Under the pieces are notes generated by a model. It did not search any database. It was not told the DNA's origin and saw only the letters and a program-made list of their open reading frames with translations. The position numbers were made by a program, and so were the translations under genes. From Tridacna crocea (lineage: Eukaryota; Mollusca; Bivalvia; Cardiida; Cardiidae), in assembly GCA_943736015.1 (NCBI GenBank), contig OX031066.1, positions 25,926,627 through 25,990,626 on the forward strand: a DNA stretch of 64,000 bases. The letters are read 5' to 3'. Shown here piece after piece: positions 1-11,924 of this stretch; position 1 is the first letter of the stretch; the number at the start of each line of letters is the position of its first letter.

Positions 1-108
1 ATGCTTGTTTTTGCCGCTGTTCTCATTCTCACACGTAAAAGGAAAGGGAAAGGAAATGAACACATGGCTAAAATTTCTATAAATATGTTTTCAACTTCTG
101 TTTTGTAG

Positions 109-160
109 TTGCCATATTCCATGGATTGGCAGACCTTGAAAACCAGGTTCCAGGCTGTTG
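109..160 (+). CDS. RRM-domain protein (hnRNP M/MYEF2-like), third-last exon
   Basis: This internal exon follows a TTTTGTAG acceptor and ends at a GTAAGT donor. It reads LPYSMDWQTLKTRFQAV and leaves one base (G) for the next exon, so the following intron is phase 1. The text fits the start of an RNA recognition motif, just after RNP2, where hnRNP M-type proteins carry a LP-x4-W-x2-L-x3-F pattern. The exon joins in frame to 1093-1194 and 3838-3896. Everything upstream in the gene lies outside the window. The RRM call is firm; the hnRNP M/MYEF2 assignment is from remembered family similarity. Confidence 0.8.
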
Positions 161-593
161 GTAAGTTTGTCTTACTTTTAGCCTAGCTGTAATGGAATAA
201 GACAAGGAAGATGTATGTTTTTTCAATGAAGGATGGAAATTTATTTCATCCAGTTAATGTCATTAGTAATATTTTCACTCGTGGCTCAGCCACTTTTTCA
301 CCTTTTTCCACAATATTTTCCACCATTTTAGCAACATTCGATTTGTTGTATGAAAATGTTTTGAATTTAATCTAGACTCAAATTTTTTTTGTTTGTAAAG
401 AGTTCAATCTCAAGAACTATGTTTGGTGTTCAGTCTGACATTCTCAAATCTCAGTAACATTACACTTCAGGGGCTCTGAACAAAAATCCAGGTATTGAAA
501 CACTAGGCCCTATATGTAGCAACTGTTCCTAGCATCATTCTTGGTCTTATTCAAAATTTAGAAAATTCTTGACAAAAAGACAAAAATTGTTAT

Positions 594-821
594 TTAACTC
601 TTTACCACACGATAAAATTTTAGACTGGTTCAAATTGAAAGCATTTGCACGACAAATTAAAGGTAACTGAAATATTAAAATTTGTTCTGGGTAGAAAACA
701 CTGTGGGAAAAGGAGAAAATGCTGGTTACTGTAACCAGCATGTTCTCCTTTTCCTACAGTGTTTTCAAAAGGCTTCTTTCTCAGGGGCGTCAAAAGTAGG
801 GATTGTGTGGTAATGGGTTAA
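594..821. mobile_element. piggyBac-type MITE, subfamily A (reference description)
   Basis: About 225 bp bounded by TTAA. The left end reads CTCTTTACCA...AAAATTTTAGACTGG, the right end GATTGTGTGGTAATGGG. In the middle is a long near-perfect palindrome (ACTGTGGGAAAAGGAGAAAA and its complement). TTAA duplication and CCC(T/A)TT termini point to piggyBac mobilisation. There is no coding capacity; frames through the palindrome yield repeated, meaningless peptides. Located in an RRM-gene intron. Confidence 0.85.
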
Positions 822-825
822 ACCT

Positions 826-1031
826 TTAACCACATAATACAATTTTAGACTTGACTAATTTGAAAGCATTTGTTCGACAACACATTTACTATGCCCCAAA
901 TAATGTAGGTTGTTAGTGAAAGCTTGGAAAATAATTTGAGAAAAGAAGAAAATGCTGGTCACCAGCATTTTCTTCTTTTCCCATAATATTTTCAAAATAC
1001 TCAACCTCAGGATTGTGTGGTAAAGGGTTAA
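826..1031. mobile_element. MITE A, diverged, adjacent to previous
   Basis: Starts four bases after the previous copy and ends GTAAAGGGTTAA. The core palindrome is TGGTCACCAGCATTTTCTTC. Confidence 0.75.
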
Positions 1032-1092
1032 TATAAATTGTTGTTTAATAAGGACTCCGGTACAAATGTGATATGTGTTATCGATATTGTAG

Positions 1093-1194
1093 GTGACATA
1101 AGATTTGCTGAAATAAGCAAAGACGACCGTGGAAAGTCCCAAGGCTGGGGTCTGATCAGTTTTAGACGAGAAGAAGATGCAAGACTGGCTGTCC
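1093..1194 (+). CDS. RRM-domain protein, second-last exon (RNP1)
   Basis: This 102-base exon runs from acceptor TTGTAG to donor GTGAGT and is phase 1 at both sides. With the G carried from 160 it reads GDIRFAEISKDDRGKSQGWG, then LISFRREEDARLAV. KSQGWGLISF is the RNP1 octamer region, whose aromatic residues contact RNA, followed by the usual helix 2. Two piggyBac-type MITEs (594-821, 826-1031) lie in the preceding intron. Confidence 0.85.
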
Positions 1195-1212
1195 GTGAGT
1201 TTATTTTCATAA

Positions 1213-1640
1213 GTGATTAATCTTTCACAGAATACCACTGAGAGCTTTGGAAAATGTAGGGCGCATTCCATACACCTTTTCTGGCAAAATGTTCTGTGTT
1301 CTAGAATGTGTAAATGGAATATTTCAAAACTCATACACTGTTCTAGAATAGTGTTCTGGATGGAGCATTTTTGGAACATTGTTTTAATCAATACTGAAAT
1401 GAATGTTCATTGTCATGATTGCTGTTGCAAGAGCTACTGTCTTGGCTGTGTTAGTGGAGGATATGTTAAGCGGCAGAGAGGGAGTAGAGACGAGTCTACA
1501 ATACTCCTATTTATGGCATTCATATCGTTAAAAAGACAATTGCAAGTTTCGACTAATGGAAGCACCCTCGCCATCCAAAATTGTTGTTCCCCTCGTCCCA
1601 AAGAAAAAAAACCAAAACCTTTAGTCATGATAACCTAATA
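1213..1640 (+). repeat. Dispersed repeat, copy 1
   Basis: Shares long blocks with 63600-63860, e.g. GGGAGTAGAGACGAGTCTAC and TCCTATTTATGGCATT, in the same orientation. Contains an inverted AATGTTC/GAACATT-type region. Lies in the RRM-gene intron. Nature unknown. Confidence 0.6.
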
Positions 1641-1699
1641 TACTCAAGTTGATTAAAATGATGATATTTGAAGAATTTTATGAATATTTTCTCTAATTA

Positions 1700-3660
1700 T
1701 GCCCCCTTTTCGAAGAAATGGGGGTATATTGCTTTGCACTTGTCGGTCGGTCCATCGGTCTGTCCGTAGACCACATGTTTGTCCTGAGCATAACTCAAAA
1801 AGTATTTCAGGTATCATCTTGAAACTTCATAGGAGGATAGATCTCATTAAGGAGAAGTGCAGTCCACAAGAACCATAACTCTGACCATCATGTTGTTGGA
1901 GTTATTGCCCTTTGTTGATTTTCATAGTTAATTTTTGTCCGGAGCATAACTCAAAACTATTTCAGGTATCATCTTGAAACTACATAGGTGGATAGATCTC
2001 ATTAAGGAGAATTGCAGTGTACAAGAACCATAACTCTGCCCATAATATTTTTGGAGTTATTGCCCTTTGTTGATTTTCATACTTAATTTTTGTCCGGCGC
2101 ATAACTCAAAAAGTATTTTAGGTATCACCTTGAAACTTTATAGGTGGATAGATCTCATTAAGGAGAAGTGCAGTGCACAAGTACCATAACTCTGCCCATC
2201 ATATTTTTGGAGTTATTGCCCTTTGTTGATTTTCATATTTAATTTTTGTCCGTAGCATAACTCTAAAAGTATTTCAGGTATCACCTTGAAACCTCATATG
2301 TGAATAGATCTTATTAAGGAGAAGAACCATAACTCTGCCTATCATATTTTTGGAGTTATTGCCCTTTGTTGATTTTCATACTTAATTTTTGTCCCGAGAA
2401 TAACTCAAAAAGTATTTCAGGTATCATCTTGAAACTACATAGGTGGATAGATCTCATTAAAGAGAAGTGCAGTGCACAAGAACAATAACTCTGCCCATCA
2501 TATTTATGGAGTTATTGCCCTTTGTTGATTTTCATACTTAATTTTTGTCTGGAGCATAACTCTAAAAGTATTTCAGGTATCATCTTAAAACCTCATAGGT
2601 GGATAGATCTCACAAAGGAGAAGTGCAGTGCACAAGTACCATAACTCTGCCCGTCATATTTTTGGAGTTATTGTCCTTTGTTGATTTTCATAGTTAATTT
2701 TTGTCTGGAGCATAATCAAAAAGTATTTCAGGTATCATCTTGAAACCTCATAGGTGGATTAAACTTATTAAGGAGAAGTGCAGTGCACAAGAACCATAAC
2801 TCTGCCTATCATATTTTTGGAGTTATTGCCCTTTGTTGATTTTCAAACTTTATTTTTGTCCCAAGCATAACTCAAAAAGTATTTCAGGTATCATCTTGAA
2901 ACTACATAGGTGGATAGATCTCATTAAGGAGAAGTGCAGTGCACAAGAACAATAACTCTGCCCATCATATTTATGGAGTTATTGCCCTTTGTTGATTTTC
3001 ATACTTAATTTTTGTCTGGAGCATAACTCTAAAAGTCTTTCAGGTATCATCTTGAAACTACATAGGTGGATAGATCTCACGAAGGAGAAGTGCAGTGCAC
3101 AAGTACCATAACTCTGCCCATCATATTTTTGGAGTTATTGTCCTTTGTTGATTTTCATAGTTAATTTTTGTCTGGAGCATAATCAAAAAGTATTTCAGGT
3201 ATCACCTTGAAACCTCATAGGTGGATTAATCTTATTAAGGAGAAGTGCAGTGCACAAAAACCATAACTCTGCCCATTATATTTTTGGAGTTATTGCCCTT
3301 TGTTGATTTTCATACTTAATTTTTGTCCAGAGCATAACTTAAAAGGTTTTTCAGGTATTATCTTGAAACTTTATATGTGGATAGATCTTATTCAAGAGAA
3401 GTGCATTGCACAAGAACCATAACTCTGCCCATTATATTTTTGCAATTACTGCCCTTTGTTGATTTTTGTACTTATTTTTTTTCCGGAGCATAACTCAAGA
3501 AGTATGTGAGGTAAAATCATGAAACTTTAAAAGTTGATAGTTCACATAAATGGGAAGTGCAGTGCTGAGTAATTACCCTTTGTTCGTTTTTACACTTTGA
3601 ACGTAAGAGTTATAATCACATTGGATGCCATTGGGGGGCATACATGTTTTACAAACATCT
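1700..3660 (+). repeat. Element with ~155-bp tandem array (about 12 units)
   Basis: The left end is GCCCCCTTTTCGAAGAAATG followed by a GTCGGTCGGTCC/GTCTGTCC stretch; the right end is TTGGGGGGCATACATG. In between, units of about 155 bp repeat, with blocks such as GTCCGGAGCATAACTCAAAA, GGTATCATCTTGAAAC and GGAGTTATTGCCCTTTGTTG. Units diverge from each other. Diverged reverse-oriented relatives are at 56940-58190 and 60175-61270. Confidence 0.8.
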
Positions 3661-3837
3661 CTTGTTTGATTAATATTTCCTCTTAACAATCAGTGAAACA
3701 CAAAGAAATAATAAATCAGACAGACTTTTTGCTTTGTAAATTATGTATAAAATAAAGACTCCCTACCTATGTTTTGCATAGCTCCTGGGAGCTTTTATGA
3801 GGAGAAATACTCTAGTTAGATTCTTTTCTCTTTCCAG

Positions 3838-3896
3838 AAAAAATGAACAGAGTGAATTTGGATGGTAGAGATGTGGTCGTGAAATTGCTGAACTAG
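3838..3896 (+). CDS. RRM-domain protein, last exon and stop
   Basis: The exon follows a polypyrimidine tract and TTTCCAG. With the C left at 1194 it reads QKMNRVNLDGRDVVVKLLN and then TAG at 3894-3896. The MN-x3-LDGR-x-(V)V pattern is the last strand of an RRM. The protein therefore ends within a few residues of its C-terminal RRM, as in hnRNP M/MYEF2-type proteins. The intron before it contains a 1.9-kb tandem-repeat element (about 1700-3660). Confidence 0.85.
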
Positions 3897-6800
3897 GACT
3901 CATGGTACTTCCCCTCTTCACTAGACGAATCTAAATGGTCCTTTATTATTTTTTTCTACCTTTTCAAAAACTGTTCATCCATTGAGGTCAATTTTGTTGG
4001 AATGAGGATCATCATGTATTGATTTAGTGCAAGTCTTTTCATGGCGGAGTACATGTATAAACTTCATTTTTGACTGGATTTTTATGAACCTTGAAATAGA
4101 TGTCAGATATATCACTGATTGACTAGGCGGATTTGTGTATTTTCTGCAGTTTAGACAATTTGTTGTATTTGGGTGTTATAAAAAGCTCTCCAAAGCAGGT
4201 TTGTCAAATTTTGACAAAGAATTTCCCAAACATAGATCATAAACAAGAAGATGCCTTTATGTCAGAATCAGTGTTTTTATCTTGGTGAACTTTGTCTCAC
4301 AAATCAGACTTGCTGTTGTCATTGATATTTTGCACTTACTGAATTTTAAGTTTGTTTTATTCATGCTGTCATTCTGTATCATCTTTTATTAAAATTTCAC
4401 TTGTGGAAAAACTCATCTCAGTTCATTTCAATCAATATTTTGTAAGTGTCCCAATTGTGTTTGTGTTTTACCTGGTATCTTACAGAACAAATTTTTCTAT
4501 TGACATCTCTTTGCAGGAGTTTCAGTTATGTTTCTAACATATATCTGGCTCACTGTCTTCAGTCTGTGCCAGTTTAAAGGTGAACAATTATACAAAATGG
4601 TTGGAATTTAACAGCAATGTGAGATGTTACCACTGGTGGGCTGAGTCTTCCTACCTCAGTTCATTATTTCAACCATTTAATACATTGAAGTTGTGCAGAA
4701 GTTGATACCTTATTGTTTGTAGATTTGATCTTTTTGTGCCTGAATGAATTTATTTCAAAGGTGGTATTACGTCAGCGATTTTATTAAAATTACCGACTGT
4801 ATTAATGAGTGAAGGTTTCCAAGGCAACAGATTCCTGTATGTCAACTATTTTCTGCCATAGTGTGAAAATACAATGTTTGATTTTACTTTGTCTATGAAA
4901 GATCATTTAGTCAGTTTGTATAGGATCATAATCTTTATAGTGTGGTGGATAGGCTGAATATGAATTTTGATTGAACAATTTAAAAAAAAAATGAATAACG
5001 GAAAAAAAAAAAAATTTCTGTCAGAGTGTTGTATGTGGAGCCAACCTTGAATGTAGAGCTGTGAAGTGGTTGGTACAGCTTTCACTTGAGTGTTTCAGTT
5101 ATTTTTGTCCATTGACTTCATATTTGTGATGTAATTATGAATGATACATGGTTATATAAATCACACAGATTTGCCGTCAATTGACAGATTTTCTGTACAT
5201 GCTTTTCTGAAACGTTCTATGAGAAATAGTGTCAAAATGGTGAGCAAACACTTGTCTGTCTACGATTATGTTGCTCAGAGATATTTGTAAAATTATTTGA
5301 AAACAGTGATATACAAAATACAGGACCTCATTCATCATACACATGACAATAAAAATCCTAGAGTTGTATATTGTTCTATTTTGAGCAGAACAATTATCCC
5401 CAGATTGATTTTTTTTCTGCCAGAAAAGAATATTGTGCTGATAGATTGAGTTACTGTAGAACAAAGACTGGCTAACTACCATTACTGTGGTATCACATAT
5501 GTATGTACACCTGACATACTGAATATCATTTGGCCTAAAATACAAATGCATGGGTGAGAAACCTCTATAGTGGTGCACGTTCTTTTTTATTGTCTTCTAT
5601 GATGATAATATTATCTTGTGGTATGATTGATTTTCTTTTTTTTCATGACGATTTTTTCTGCATATATCTAATGATGTTTTCATCTGAAAAAAAGTAACAA
5701 TGCCTGTCTGAAATTAAGTACTCTTTGTGTTGAATTGCTTATAGAAGGTTTCATTCTTGTTGTTACAGTATTTTGAAGATTGCGATATTGCTGTGAATAC
5801 TATTTTCTCTTTACATTTGAATATTAGCTGTTCTGGTGATATTTATTCTAAATATAATATTTGAGCATCTTGTTTTTTCCACAATTTGCAATTGAGAAAT
5901 AGTGCAAGAACTTGCCCATGGCAGTCTGAGTGTCCTAGAGACGCATTTCTGCATGGATCACTCTTTGTATTGCTTTTGAATTTGACGGGTAAATGGATCT
6001 TGGTAACGAAAGAAAAAGCTGCTCAAAATTATTGATGAAAAATCATGAAGTTGTAAAGTTTGGGGTTTATTTGTAGCATTTGGAAGTGCTTTGAGTATTT
6101 TATATTTTCTGTCCATAATTACTGATACGAAAATGTCTTGCCTTGTAGGAATTTGTCCAATCTGCATTTAAATCAATGTTTTTTCATTGCAATAGATATA
6201 TTTCTCTTGTTACAGAGTTTAATGTTGATGTGAAGAGTAAATTTGGCAGCAATATACAACTTCTCTAAGTTTCCAGCTGCTTCGTGTTTTTCCTGTTGAT
6301 TGTGTGTTTATAATATTTAGTATTTGTAGAAAAGACAACTTCCTTGTTTGTGAACAAAATATTTCTGTAAATATGGGTTACATTTGCTAATGCCATTATT
6401 CACAGTTCAGATGACATTTTTCTTCAAAGTTGAAATTACATACAGAGTGTTTATGGCTTAAAAAGAAAGTTGCCAATCTATTGTGATAGAACAAGTTTCA
6501 AGCCACATTCCTGGTGCAATTGGAGAAGTTTCGTGGTCCTTCTGGAGAGAAAAACCTGTGAAATTGTCTTGGATTTCCACTATTTGATGATTTCACATTT
6601 TATAATGGGGATTTTCTAGTAAATGATATTGAACAGTTGTACAAGGAATTATGTCTGCAGTTCAGAGAGAAAGACAGTAAATTTGGTTTGTATGAAAATC
6701 TTCTATCTTGTGTTCAGTGTGGTAAGTCTAGCTTTATGTATGGAGTGGATTTCATCAGGGGGAAAATTTATTTGCATTCTCACATTAGATTTTTTGTCGT

Positions 6801-7650
6801 CTGTAAATACATTTGATTCAGACTTTGACCTGTTATATATGGCAGAACCTCGAAATCTGTTTACAACAAATGTTACTGGTGTTTCATGTTTGGCTTGCTT
6901 ACCTATGTTGCTTTCAAAATTATTTTGCACATCTTTCATCTTACTGGAAACATAATGAGGAATTACAAGGTTTGAAAGAAAATCGCACAAAAATTGCTAT
7001 TAAAGTGTATACTGCAGCACTGCCTTCATAAAAATAGTGCTGAAATTCCAAGTTGTCTTTTGATTTTCTACAGTAGATGGGTCAAACTAGAGCCTTTGAT
7101 AGACCAAGGAAATTTAAGTGCCTGCAAGAAGTAAAGTGATTTCGACATTTTGGTCGATAACAATTGCTTATGAGGGTATTGTTTAGGATATTAGTTCACT
7201 TTTGATTTTTCCATTCTTTGGCATAGCTTAGCTAACTGGTACATGTATTTTTTTTTTTCATTCTTGAATTATTTTAAATCGTCTGATCATCTGAGACAAC
7301 CATCCAGTTTGATTCATGAGTTTTCCGAACAAAAAGACTTTCGTCATCTGTTAAAGATAAACATGTACATACATTTTTAGCTCTTCTGTCTGAAAGAAGA
7401 CACCAAGGTATTGTCGTATGTCTTTGTTGTGCTAAAGAGTTGACATTTTCTAAGATCTCTCTTATTATTGATACTCGCTTTAAAAAGTTAAGCTTTAACA
7501 AACAAAAGCTAAACCTATATTTTTGATAAATTTATGGCCCTTTAATTACATAGGAATTTTCATATGAAAGAGTGCTCATGGTTGAGCATTGGCATTGACA
7601 TTCAGTGTGTTTTTTCAGAGACATATTTCTAACATGGTTTAAATAGCCAC
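3897..7650 (+). other. Probable long 3' UTR / unique sequence of the RRM gene
   Basis: T-rich sequence with no MITE, SINE or array and no convincing coding frame. It is the longest repeat-poor stretch of the host part, which fits selection on a long 3' untranslated region. I found no decisive end; AATAAA occurs near 8404. Confidence 0.35.
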
Positions 7651-7653
7651 TAC

Positions 7654-7846
7654 AGAGCTCCAGATAGAGGGAGTGATTTCGATTTCAAAATTGAAAATAT
7701 CAAATATTCTCCACTAAACCCTATGTTTTGGGTACTCATTAGAATCGTTTCGATGAGACGATTCTAATGAGTACCCACAACACAGACTTTCGAAAAGAAA
7801 TAATGGATTTAGAAAACAATATCTCCCTCTTATTTGGAGCTCTGTT
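7654..7846. mobile_element. Palindromic element, CAGAGCTCC family
   Basis: Starts CAGAGCTCCAGATAGAGGGA and ends TTTGGAGCTCTG. The centre is a stem around ACGATTCTAATGAGTACCCA and its complement. Other copies: about 14040-14190 (decayed), 37008-37384 (split by a MITE), 62158-62342. Confidence 0.75.
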
Positions 7847-7849
7847 CAC

Positions 7850-8075
7850 TTAACCCATTACCACACAATCCCGACTTTTGATGCCCCTGAGAAAGAAGCC
7901 TTTAGAAAACATTGTGGGAAAAGGAGAAAATGCTGGTTACCAGCATTTTCTCCTTTTCCCACAATGTTTTCTACCCTTCACTAAACAAATTTCAAATTTT
8001 CAGTCACTATTTTGTCATCTGCAAATGCTTTCGATTCGGACAAACCTAAAATTTTGTTGTTTGGTAATGAGTTAA
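7850..8075. mobile_element. MITE A, intact
   Basis: TTAACCCATTACCACACAAT to GGTAATGAGTTAA, with a perfect central palindrome. Inserted just after the CAGAGCTCC element. Confidence 0.85.
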
Positions 8076-8079
8076 GAGA

Positions 8080-8930
8080 TCAATTTGAATTGGGGCTGGG
8101 GTCATTCAAAGCAGAACCTGGTGTCCTTGGTTGTATTTTGTCTGTCTACTCTCTTGGTTGGAAAATAGAGAAAAAGCTGTACTGAAATCTTGAAGGTCTT
8201 GCAGGTTGATTGATGTGGAAATTCTAATTATAAATATGTGAAGATGCATTTTGTCAAAGATGTTTTCAGAAACACCATTTTTTTCTGTTTTCTTTATTAT
8301 ATTTTTTATTCTGTGGACTTGTGCTGATAGGAACTATCGCCCTTTTTTTTTATAATGGCGATTGCTTTTATCAAATCCTCCTGATCTTTAGAAAATCTTT
8401 TTTAAATAAACTTAATTAAATAGCACTGTTTAATTCTTATTATTATGAAAGAAACTGCTTTCTTATGACTTTTTAACCTTTAAAAGAAATATTTCGTTTA
8501 TAAGCATTGTTTTTTAACATTTCGACTGTTGATTGCTTTTTGTGTTTGCTAAATTTGCTAAACAATATTGCAGGTTAGACAACAGTCGACTAGACAGGTT
8601 GTTGCCTCATGGAGACACATGGGCAATGTTTGTGCAAAACATGTGGACTGTCCATCTGCAGTTTTGGTTTGAACATGAAAGAGGTAGATGGGAGGGGATG
8701 CCATGGAATGTTGCACTGCTGGTTCAAAATGGAGACAGCACAAACAGTGGTGATCAGAAGATGGGAATCATACATAATTTGAAGGCTGTGCATGGAACGT
8801 AATATACAGAAATTTCAATGGTATAGTACTAGTCATATTCTCTTTTTCCAAAACCCATCAGTATAGAGGCCATTGTTAGACATGCCATATTATTTGTCAT
8901 TATTTCAAGTATAAGGAAATGAAGAACAAA
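8080..8930. other. Unassigned sequence
   Basis: No repeat or gene recognised. An 89-codon frame at 8533-8802 has a short GACTGTTG/CAACAGTC inverted repeat near its start but no familiar protein pattern. Confidence 0.3.
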
Positions 8931-8931
8931 T

Positions 8932-9162
8932 TTAACTCTTTCCCAAAAAAGCCCTGGTTTTTACGTGTCTGCAGTACAAGTCTTATGAAAACACTGTTGG
9001 AAAAGGAGAAATTGCTCGTAACGAGCAATTTCTCCTTTTCCAACAGTGTTTTCTACCCTTTAGGAGAACTTTCTACCATTTTTATCAAATTTAAAATTGT
9101 TGTCTGCAAAGTCTTTTTAGTTTGGAAGAGTCTAAAATTTGTCGTTTGGGAAAGGGTAATAC
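8932..9162. mobile_element. MITE subfamily B (reference description)
   Basis: Same architecture as A, but the termini are CTCTTTCCCAAA...AAGCCCTGG and GTTTGGGAAAGGG, and the core is GAAATTGCTCGTAACGAGCA. The right TTAA is decayed here. Other B copies: 11041-11270, 28583-28911, 35125-35360, 36749-36973, 37046-37236. Confidence 0.8.
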
Positions 9163-9295
9163 TTTGGTACAGAATGACAAGAGAAAGAGTAGAAGTATGA
9201 TTAAGTTTGTATGGTTTGACTGCATTGTATAACACTGGTCAAAACTTTACTTTAGTCCCATTGAAATAGCTAGTGCACCTATACAAGCTTTCCTA

Positions 9296-9420
9296 GATTT
9301 TTTATACCCTTGCAAAACGGACGTTTTCGGGGTTATACTGGAATCAGTGTGTCGTCAGTGTCTCCGACCGCCCGTGTGCCCATCTGTGTTCAAAATACTA
9401 CTGATTTTGTTTTGCGAACT
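9296..9420 (+). repeat. Fragment of a GTCCGTC-type dispersed element
   Basis: TTTTTATACCCTTGCAAAAC followed by GTGTCTCCGACCGCCCGTG. It resembles the end of the array-bearing elements. No array present. Confidence 0.4.
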
Positions 9421-9559
9421 CCTAGCTTTGCTTCAATATTGTATTGAAACTTTGCACATATACTGAACATATATTGAAGATTTGCAAGACACAATTTTCA
9501 AGTGTCAACTCTTCCTGGTTCAGGAATGATCTCCCCTTGAACTTGACACTTTTTTTTCT

Positions 9560-9985
9560 GTCAAAGCGCTGGCGGGGTATTAAGTCACATTCAGTGACGG
9601 CTGTAGTTTTTTCTAGTCCTTCACATAGCTTCTGTCTCAAGCAAGTGGCTGCTTTCCCACACAAACCAATGTGGAAACGTTGATCAGTAGGGAGAGTAAT
9701 GAATCCTGTTGCAGTTTAGTTTAAACATATTTATTTTACATCGATTGAGAAACAAGTTCTTACAACTTATACTAATCTCTCTCGATTCTGCTTCCTGGGA
9801 ACTACACCAGTACTCGCGCCGAATGTGTAGGCCAATGAAAAATCCTAAAGTTTACATCCGCTCCCAGGTATCGAACTCAGGACCCTTAGGTTATGAGACC
9901 GACACTCTACCTCACGACCACGGACACAACACCTGTTCCAGTTAGTAGCCTGAATCCTCAGAGAGACATTGGCAGTGCTCTCTGA
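9560..9985 (-). repeat. tRNA-derived SINE-like repeat
   Basis: The minus strand carries a B-box-like GAGTTCGATACCTGG and an A-box-like region (GTAGAGTGTCGG) in tRNA order, followed by a shared SINE body (AGCAAGTGGCTGCTTTCCCA on +). Confidence 0.5.
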
Positions 9986-10082
9986 AAGCATGTAGCAGAG
10001 CTGGGAATGGGAAATAGTAACTATATAGTTCAAAGCCATGTATGTTACCAACTACTAGTAACTGGTAAACTTGGCCAAATGT

Positions 10083-10307
10083 TAGACCTTTACCAAACAA
10101 TCCCAGGTTTTAACAACCCTGGGAGAGAAGCCCTTCGAAAACATTGTGGGAAAAGGAGAAAATGCTGGTAACCAGCATTTTCTCCTTTTCCCACAAAGTT
10201 TACTACTCTACTGGAATCAAATTTCAATTTTTGAGTTATTATTTTGTCATCTGCAAGTGCTTTTGATTGGAACCAGTCTAAAATTTTGTTATTTGGTAAA
10301 GGGTTAA
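10083..10307. mobile_element. MITE A
   Basis: Right TTAA intact, left decayed to TTAG. Core GGTAACCAGCATTTTCTCC. Confidence 0.75.
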
Positions 10308-10420
10308 AGGACAGACTGTTTGTGTTGCAGGTTAACTGATCTTTCAAGTACAGGAAACAAAATGGACCAGAGCAAAGGAAAGCATAGCTTAGACCGGATA
10401 GTCACAGTAGAGCATGGAAA

Positions 10421-10531
10421 GACACGGCAGAGCATGGATAGACATTGCAGAGCATGGATGACATTGCCGAGCTTGGATAGACATTGCAGAGCATGGATAG
10501 ACATGGCAGAGCTTGGATAGACATGGCAGAA
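10421..10531 (+). repeat. 20-bp minisatellite
   Basis: About five tandem copies of a unit like GAGCATGGATAGACATTGCA. Confidence 0.8.
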
Positions 10532-10622
10532 TTGTTGCATATACTTGAGCCATTCTTTGGCACCAGGATTTTTAAAAACTTGCTCTAATGCATTTTTTCG
10601 AGCAAGTCCACATTAAAGTTTT

Positions 10623-10782
10623 TTAACTGTTTACCAATCAATAGAACTTTAGACTGGTCCAAATTGAAAGTATTTGTTGTATACGTAGACAACAAAATAG
10701 ATGAAACTCAAAAGTTGAAATCAGTTTTCCAGCTGGGTAGAAAACACTGTGAGAGAGAATTCGTCGTTTGGTAAAGGGTTAA
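10623..10782. mobile_element. MITE A, internal deletion
   Basis: Both TTAA ends are present, but the central palindrome and most of one arm are missing (CACTGTGAGAGAGAATTCGTC junction). Confidence 0.7.
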
Positions 10783-10799
10783 ACAATATGGATTGAAAC

Positions 10800-10980
10800 A
10801 TGTGAAAAGGGGCATTTGGACATTCGTGTAAAGTGTCATCTCGGATCAGCCTGCGCAGTCCGCACAGGCTAATCCAAGACAGCACTTTACGACTACATTA
10901 GATTTTGACCAGGCTGATCTGAAATGATGCTTTATGCCAATGTCCGAATGTCCCTTTTTGCATGTTGCAAGCCATATGTA
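10800..10980. repeat. AGCCTGCGCAG-type dispersed palindromic repeat
   Basis: Imperfect palindrome with GGATCAGCCTGCGCAGTCCG and matching inverted half. Related short copies: 19240-19330, 32060-32160, 38025-38120. Confidence 0.5.
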
Positions 10981-11040
10981 CCGTTGATAATGATGGTTGT
11001 AGCTATTAAATGAAAACATAGAGAAATAAGGAAAAACTTT

Positions 11041-11270
11041 TTTAAACCCTTTCCCAAACAAGCCCTGGTTTTTACGCGTCTGCACTAAAAGTCTTTTGAA
11101 AACACTGTGGGAAAAGGAGAAATTGCTCATAATGAGGAATTTCTCCTTTTCCCACAGTGTTTTCTACCCTTTTTGAGAACTTTCTACCATTTTCTCCAAA
11201 TCTAAAATTGTCATCTGCAAACTCTTTCAGTTTGGAAGAGTCCAAAATTTGCCGTTTGGGAAAGGGTTAA
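11041..11270. mobile_element. MITE B
   Basis: Ends AAACCCTTTCCC and GGGAAAGGGTTAA. Core palindrome with one asymmetric mismatch. Confidence 0.8.
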
Positions 11271-11392
11271 AGAAAAATATATTGATTTTGCCATACTCTT
11301 TACCTGAGAACAAAACTAGCCTTGTCCACATTTGCAGACCACAGATGTTGCCTATCTGCTAAACAAGAAATAAAGTTTTAGACTAGAACTAA

Positions 11393-11622
11393 TTAACCCA
11401 TTACCACACAATCACTGATTTTGACAATCCTGAGAAAGAAATCATTAGAAGACATTGTTGGAAAAGGTGAAAATGCGGGTAACCAGCGTTTTCTCCTTTT
11501 TCCACAGTGTTTCTACACCTTTCACAAAATAAATTTCAAGTTTTCAGTCACTTTTATTTTGTTATCAGCAAATGCTTTGAATTTGGACCAGTCTAAAATT
11601 TTGTTGTTTGGTGATTGGTTAA
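11393..11622. mobile_element. MITE A
   Basis: TTAA at both ends. Core GGGTAACCAGCGTTTTCTCC. Confidence 0.8.
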
Positions 11623-11837
11623 CAGAATATTTTGGGGATAGATAAGACCAGCATGGTACAGTATTCCTTTGAAATGGTAGAAAACAAAATGGGAAAAGTT
11701 AAAGCTGTTTACAAGTATTTCCTCTTCCCACATTGTTTTCAAAGCAAGTGTTTCATAAGGATCTGAAAGATTTGGATTGATTGGTAGAGGGTAGAAACCA
11801 TAAGGAAAGGGTGACCAAGTTTGACATGAGCTTTATA

Positions 11838-11863
11838 TATATAGAGAGAGAGAGAGAGAGAGA
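11838..11863 (+). repeat. Dinucleotide microsatellite (TA then GA)
   Basis: Short TA run followed by about eight GA units. Confidence 0.8.
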
Positions 11864-11924
11864 CATTACTTTTAATTGTGATCGAGGAAAATATCTTTAG
11901 TTGTAAGAAACATTTTTGTAGCTA

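Noticed and set aside
855-1391. Many 60-100-codon frames containing text like MLVTSIFSFSHNVF or GKGENAGYQHFLLF
   Set aside because: They are the MITE palindrome read in different frames and recur with each copy. No gene.
1741-3600. CRISPR array or satellite centromere from the tandem units at 1.7-3.6 kb
   Set aside because: Units are diverged, contiguous without spacers, and bounded by element-like ends inside a host intron.
8533-8802. 89-codon frame with aromatic-rich sequence
   Set aside because: No recognisable domain, and no splice-site or context support.
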